The notes under the pieces: generated by a model
Told to the model about the DNA's origin: nothing
The model's database searches: none
Seen by the model: only the letters and a program-made list of their open reading frames with translations
Program-made: the position numbers and the translations under genes
Shown: positions 59,069 to 64,000 of the stretch, piece by piece
How positions within the stretch are numbered: position 1 is the first letter of the stretch
Layout of the letters: each line of letters begins with the position of its first letter
Source of the DNA: Cryptomeria japonica
Taxonomy: Eukaryota; Streptophyta; Pinopsida; Cupressales; Cupressaceae
Assembly (NCBI RefSeq): GCF_030272615.1
Contig: NC_081409.1
Span: 206,381,190-206,445,189 of the forward strand
Reading direction: 5' to 3'
Length of the DNA: 64,000 nt

Positions 59069-60169
59069 TGTAAAGTGGAAAATTCGGGTTTAGCAAATTC
59101 ATCACATGGAAGGGGGAAATCACTAAGCCGATTTTCACTTAGGGGACTCTACATTCAAAGGAGGGGATGAATCCACTAGATCCAATCCTAAATGACACAA
59201 GGACTGAATACTACATAGATTGAATAAGTAAGGTGTTGAAATTGAAGACAAAGTGAGTGGAAACAACAAGCTACAAATTCAGGATTTCGTTGTTTACTTG
59301 GATCTGAGCAATTTGAGATGATTCAAAGTTGTCCTGCAAAATCTGCCAAAAGTAGTAGGGACTGTGTGTGCGGACCAGGTCACCCATAGCCTTGGTGCTC
59401 TGAAATTTCCATGTGTCAAAAAGGGTTTTTCCATCTCTGCAAATAAAACTTAATTCCAGGAGTACAACTGCGCATCTGCTTCCTACACACAGAAAGAAGA
59501 AGAAAGGGGCTGGGAATATGGGTTTGCCTAAGTCAAACCCTTTTTGGAATCAACCTTGAATGAAATACTGCAAATGCTTGAAATAAATGATGGAAAATAA
59601 TACCTTCAGATCTGCAATAGATGATGATGATGCTTTGCTTCTTGAATGTAATCACATATGTTGTATAAAATGGCATGAACATGGAAAAACCCTAACACAC
59701 ACACACACACTTGCAAATAAAAGAAGTAATGTTGCTCCAATGGATAGATGAAGAATATGCAACCTTGAAGAATGCTTGATGATGAATGCTTGAACGCTTG
59801 AATGCTTGAACACTTGAGATCCAATTTTGCCTTCAGGAATGTATATCCAAATGAGAGGGGAAGACCTTATATACCTTCTTGTCATCAAACATTTAATTTT
59901 CTGACATAGGCTGACATGAGGAATCAATTCATTCTCAAATTTGAGATATGGCCTAGGGGCCAAAATAGGTCCCAATTAGGGAGGACCAGGGTGCCACCCC
60001 AAATTGGGTCAAGAACAAGGGGCCGCAACATAGTGCAAGATAAAAACATGAAGTTTATTGCATGGGGGAGGCATAAATAGGTCCCGATTAAGCGTAAGGA
60101 TGATACCGCTAAGGTAAGGGACCCAAATGTTGTCAAAATTGCAAAGGGGTGCAATTTTAGGACGCTACA
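59069..60169 (-). repeat. Element D 5' LTR
   Basis: 1101-bp partner of 52989-54142, with four CTTGAANN-type units (59789-59818) instead of six. Ends GACGCTACA. Confidence 0.92.
59865..59873 (-). promoter_or_regulatory. TATA box of element D 5' LTR
   Basis: TATATAAGG on the minus strand, conserved in position across the B, C and D LTRs. Confidence 0.6.
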
Positions 60170-60174
60170 GTAAG

Positions 60175-63100
60175 CTACAGGAATATCATACACACACCAA
60201 AAGGAAATATAAGAAACCTTTTTAGCATTTCTAATAGTGGGATGTTTTAGAGAAAGGTATTTTTGCAGTCCTTATTGATGATACTAGGTTCATGACCAAT
60301 TAACACAAAGTCAAATATAAGAACACTCATATCAAAGTGATAGAGCACATCACCAGCCAAAGAGGATCCATATCCCTTGCTGCTATCAAGAGGATATGAT
60401 GTAGCCAATTACAACAAAAAATTCACTATTGATAGAATCAAAAGGAAAATGATAGAAAGAGATCAAAGATCAAATTAATTTATCTTCCATTATTCACCAT
60501 TTACTCTACTACTACAATGAAAAGAAAACACCCCTTTTAACTACAATCTAGAAATTACCTTTTTTGGTAGATTTTCACAAAATCAATTGTTTGCCATTTT
60601 TGGTAGTTCTAAATTTATCTAGATGACTACATAAATTTCCAATTATTGAGAGTCAACTTGAGTAACACTACTTGTTAATTCACTAAGAGATTACATGCAT
60701 AATTTAAAAGATACTTCAAAAGCAAAAACTTTAAAATCTCAAAAAAAATACTTAAAGCCAATTTTGAGGCACTATATGAAGGAATTAGGCCTCACGATAC
60801 ACCTCCACGCCAAATTTCAGCCAAAATAGACAACCAAGTCAAAATTTATGACCATCAGAAGTCCTTGCATCAAGATATTCTGATACAAAAAAGGAGCAAA
60901 GCAATCCTTGTAAAGTATATATGTATTCTTCTCTATACCAAGGACAATGAGTAGCAAGTGAAAGACAAACCAAAATATTGATACAATATAAGCCAATCAT
61001 AGCTAAAGGGCAAAGAGTAAAGATGATCTTCTAACATAGTCAACAAATGAATCTTAGATGCTCAAGAAACAATTCACTAAGTTGATGGTAGGTCTGAAAC
61101 AAAGAAATAAAAGACAACATATAGATCAAATACCTAAACAATGTCAAGAGTTTGAAAGATATAACATATGCATATTCTAAACAATGAATTATTCTTAGGA
61201 AAGGTTTTCAAGGACATTAAAAGTTATAAACAACAAAAAGCAGATAAGAGCCCCTATCAAAATGCATTATGATAGTCTTGTATAGTAGCTAAAACACAAT
61301 AGAGAAACACCTTGAAAGAAGATAGTCATAGTGATATCCAATGACAAACTATGAGGATGATCATCTAGGCATAAGAAAACATGGGTATATAAGTTGAGAT
61401 AGTAGTATCTTGTTCAAGCATTTAATGTTTTGTATCAGACCATAGACCCATGACAGTGCATAGAAGGAATTGATTTTTATGAGAAGAGATCCTTTTGCAA
61501 AGAAATACTTGTTTGGTAAAGAAAACTACTGCCCAGGTTAAGTAAAAAATAGTCCATTAAAACAATAGTTCAATTACTATTACCAAGACAGTGATATCAT
61601 CATATACTTTTCATCAATAGTAGTCAAGACACAGTCTAAATAGGTGAAAAGTAGTGCTCACCTTCTACTCATACTATTAAGGAATCTACTGAAATGAGTT
61701 TATAGGCTAAAGTAAAGTAGATAAATCAAGGCCAATATGATTAATGACAATGATGTCATTAGGAGAGATCAGTACTTAGAATGCACAATAAGTTTGAAAG
61801 AAGTTTACAAAGTCATCTAGAAGCACAAATGTAAGTCATTCTACAATCAGTCCAATAAGGAGTGTAGTAATGAAGCATCAATGAATAGTGGACTGGTTAC
61901 ACTAAGGCAGAGAAATCTAAATGACAACTTTTGGTCATTAGGACAAACATATCATCTTAGTGAAACCATCTCCAAAAGTGTAGGTAAAAAATCACACTGA
62001 TATTTAATATGGGAAGAAATGAGAAAAGAAAATATAACATATAACAATTCATGGGTCTCAGAAAAGATTAGTAGTCATTAAAGAACAATGAATGAAATTC
62101 AATCTTCAGTAATGGTACAATGAATAAAATGATGATGGAGTGAAGTCATTAGCAGAGAAAGACTTGAAATAGTCAAGAAATGGATTTATGAAGCAAAGAT
62201 CTATAGATTCTTAGTACAAGCACAATCAATTTTTCTCTCTACACATAAACCTTAATTTAGCACAATGCACAAAAGTTTTATAGCATAAATCATGAATCTA
62301 TCATAATGCATAAACAAAATTTATCATTCCACCATATTAAGCTTAAATCAATCACAATACACAAACAATTTCACTATATAAAAATTAAATCCAACACATC
62401 TACAATGTAAATCTTAATTATGTCCAATGCATAAATAATTTTATTGTGTACATCTTTGCTTTGCAAATCTTAGGAAACTTAAATTTGATATGATCACATA
62501 AATTTTATAACATAAAATTAAAACTAACACATTGTACAAAAAGCTATATTATACGCAAAGGTTGTAGAGGGATTATACTCGATTCTCACCAATGTATCTC
62601 CATCTAGATACCATGCACTCTGATCTCCTCTTTGAATATCCCTCCAACTATGAAAACATCCATCAAAATAAAAAAAACAATAAACATAGAGATGAAAACA
62701 ATAAAAAAGTTAAATAAACAAAAAAGAAACTTCACAATCACCTCAAAACCTCATTAGCTGTAAATTTTAGACGATATAAAAGACAAACTAAAAAAGATGA
62801 AGGAAAATGAAAAACACTTGTATGTCAAATTATCCACCTAGCTATTCCATGACCTTGAAAAATCACCTACATCTTAACCTTTTAGATGAAATTTTCCCTT
62901 TACATTTTGACAAAGCATTCATGGTAGACTATTTCTATATTATAGTATAGACTATTTCCATATTTTGACTATAATCTCTTTACTTTGCAATGTTTCTGAT
63001 TTGTAGATACTATCATGTCATTATTCCTTCAATCAAAATCCTATTACAATATTGAAGACCCTATTCTTCTTTGTTTGGTGACTATCTCTAGCATGACATT

Positions 63101-64000
63101 GCACTGCCCCTCTCTGTTAAGGGTTTTGATCTCTATCTCTTATAACAATCTATGAAGACTATCAATGTATGTCGGGAAAGGTCATAAAAATAATATGGAA
63201 TACAACATACCATTCATGCACAATATAAATCCCTTGAAATAAGAGGATGAAACCCCATTTAGAATGGTAAAATTGTAAATCTCTAAGTGTAAGTGCCCTA
63301 CAAATAGAATTTTATAAAGTCAATACTAACTAGATCTAAAAATATTTATTAGATGTGTACAATGAAGTTTTTAATAAAATCTCATTGGGTAAAGAGATAA
63401 ATAGGGGTATTATTAAGTTATCTCCAAAAAGATATAAAACTCTTATTGAAATCATGTACATATTACTATGCTTAAGTTTTCCTACATAATCCTTGCCAAA
63501 CTATTGGCTCCTTAATTGAAAAAGATTCCCCCTACATTATTTTCAAGATTCATAAAGGCTTCATAAATGAAAATACATTTTTGAAAATCTAATCACAAGC
63601 TAGAAAATGCCTTATCTAGGCAAAGATTTCAAATCAAGAGGTTTGTGTAGTGCTAATGGAATTTGAAGTCTTATGATAGAGAAAATAGTCCTTCCTTTTA
63701 ACTATTATGGAATTATTTGGCTTTCCTCATTCTTTTAATAGATTTGATATTTTATCCAATTATTCTTGCACTTAGATTGACATTAATGATTCCTCAACAT
63801 AGTCTTTCACTCTGTAGAGGTTCATAAGATATGATTGTCATTTAACAACTTCCTTATTTTTACTATTTTAGATGATGTCTAGTATATTGTAAAAATTAAT
63901 TTGATTATCAATTTAGTAAGAGGGATCTATATACCTAATCACTTAAAAAAATAAAATAATATTTAATTTAGATGATATTTCTTTTATTTACTAAGTTAAA
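60175..64000. other. AT-rich DNA right of element D, no gene recognised
   Basis: I read both strands for copia and gypsy motifs and for PPR text and found none that could be defended. An imperfect repeat lies at about 62250-62560. Confidence 0.45.
62250..62560. repeat. Imperfect tandem repeat, about 40-100 bp spacing
   Basis: Phrases such as CACAATGCACAAAAGTTTTA, CATAATGCATAAACAAAATT, CACAATACACAAACAATTTC and CCAATGCATAAATAATTTTA follow each other near 62257, 62300, 62352 and 62428. Confidence 0.55.

Larger units (their letters stand above)
52984..60174 (-). mobile_element. Element D: non-autonomous LTR element related to C
   Basis: LTRs at 52989-54142 and 59069-60169 bound a 7181-bp element with a perfect GTAAG duplication at 52984-52988 and 60170-60174. 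The orientation is minus by TATA box, primer site, purine tract and coding traces. It encodes a relative of the C acidic repeat protein and a Ser/Pro-rich tail. No protease, reverse transcriptase, RNase H or integrase was found. Confidence 0.93.

Noticed and set aside
60290-60420. Minus-strand text (GYGSSLAGDVLYHFD) resembling coding sequence
   Set aside because: It could not be matched to a copia or gypsy motif with any confidence.
61380-61520. Minus-strand text faintly like a copia RNase H
   Set aside because: Similarity is limited to a few residues and no neighbouring domain supports it.
1-64000. CRISPR arrays, operons, ribosome binding sites or bacterial genes
   Set aside because: The tandem repeats lack the regular repeat-spacer pattern, and everything recognisable is of plant nuclear type.

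Overview
This window looks like intergenic DNA from a large plant genome, most likely a gymnosperm (conifer-type). It is AT-rich, has no intact host gene, and is filled with nested, decayed LTR retrotransposons. The only host-like coding trace is a broken pentatricopeptide-repeat (PPR) array at about 2.3-3.75 kb on the minus strand. The gymnosperm assignment is an inference from that PPR style, the low gene density and the element types; no species can be named.

Layout. 1-7.16 kb: the PPR pseudogene, a dispersed repeat with an internal 197-bp tandem, and a reversed LTR fragment. 7167-22042: element A, a Sirevirus-like (Ty1/copia) non-autonomous element with a perfect GTTAA target-site duplication (TSD). 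It has an initiator-Met primer site, a coiled-coil/zinc-knuckle gag remnant, no pol, and a long second ORF where Sireviruses may carry an env-like gene. Its gag is split by element B (9196-16637, minus), which has a gag-protease ORF and no reverse transcriptase. 22.05-24.06 kb is AT-rich and repetitive. 24.05-27.75 kb is a decayed Ty3/gypsy gag-pol on the minus strand. About 30.9-34.8 kb is an old, G-poor element H with diverged LTRs and no recognisable gene.

37145-46405 is element C (minus), related to B, with two solo LTRs inserted in it (39657-40795 and 44517-45986). 47254-51.6 kb is element F, a plus-strand Ty3/gypsy element with LTR, gag, protease, reverse transcriptase and RNase H. It is cut off in its integrase and carries a solo LTR at 51627-52759 (TSD ATTCT). 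52989-60169 is element D (minus), a relative of C, with a perfect GTAAG TSD. 60.2-64 kb has no recognisable gene.

How the parts relate. B, C and D share LTR ends, a minus-strand TATA box, a GGACC/GGTCC hairpin in the transcribed 5' LTR, an unusual primer-binding site and a purine tract. None of them encodes a polymerase, so they would have needed enzymes from another element. C and D carry an acidic repeat protein where a Gag is expected, which is the most novel-looking coding signal here. All coding regions are broken, so nothing in the window appears able to move on its own now. All coordinates and motif calls were made by eye; no alignment or database search was run.
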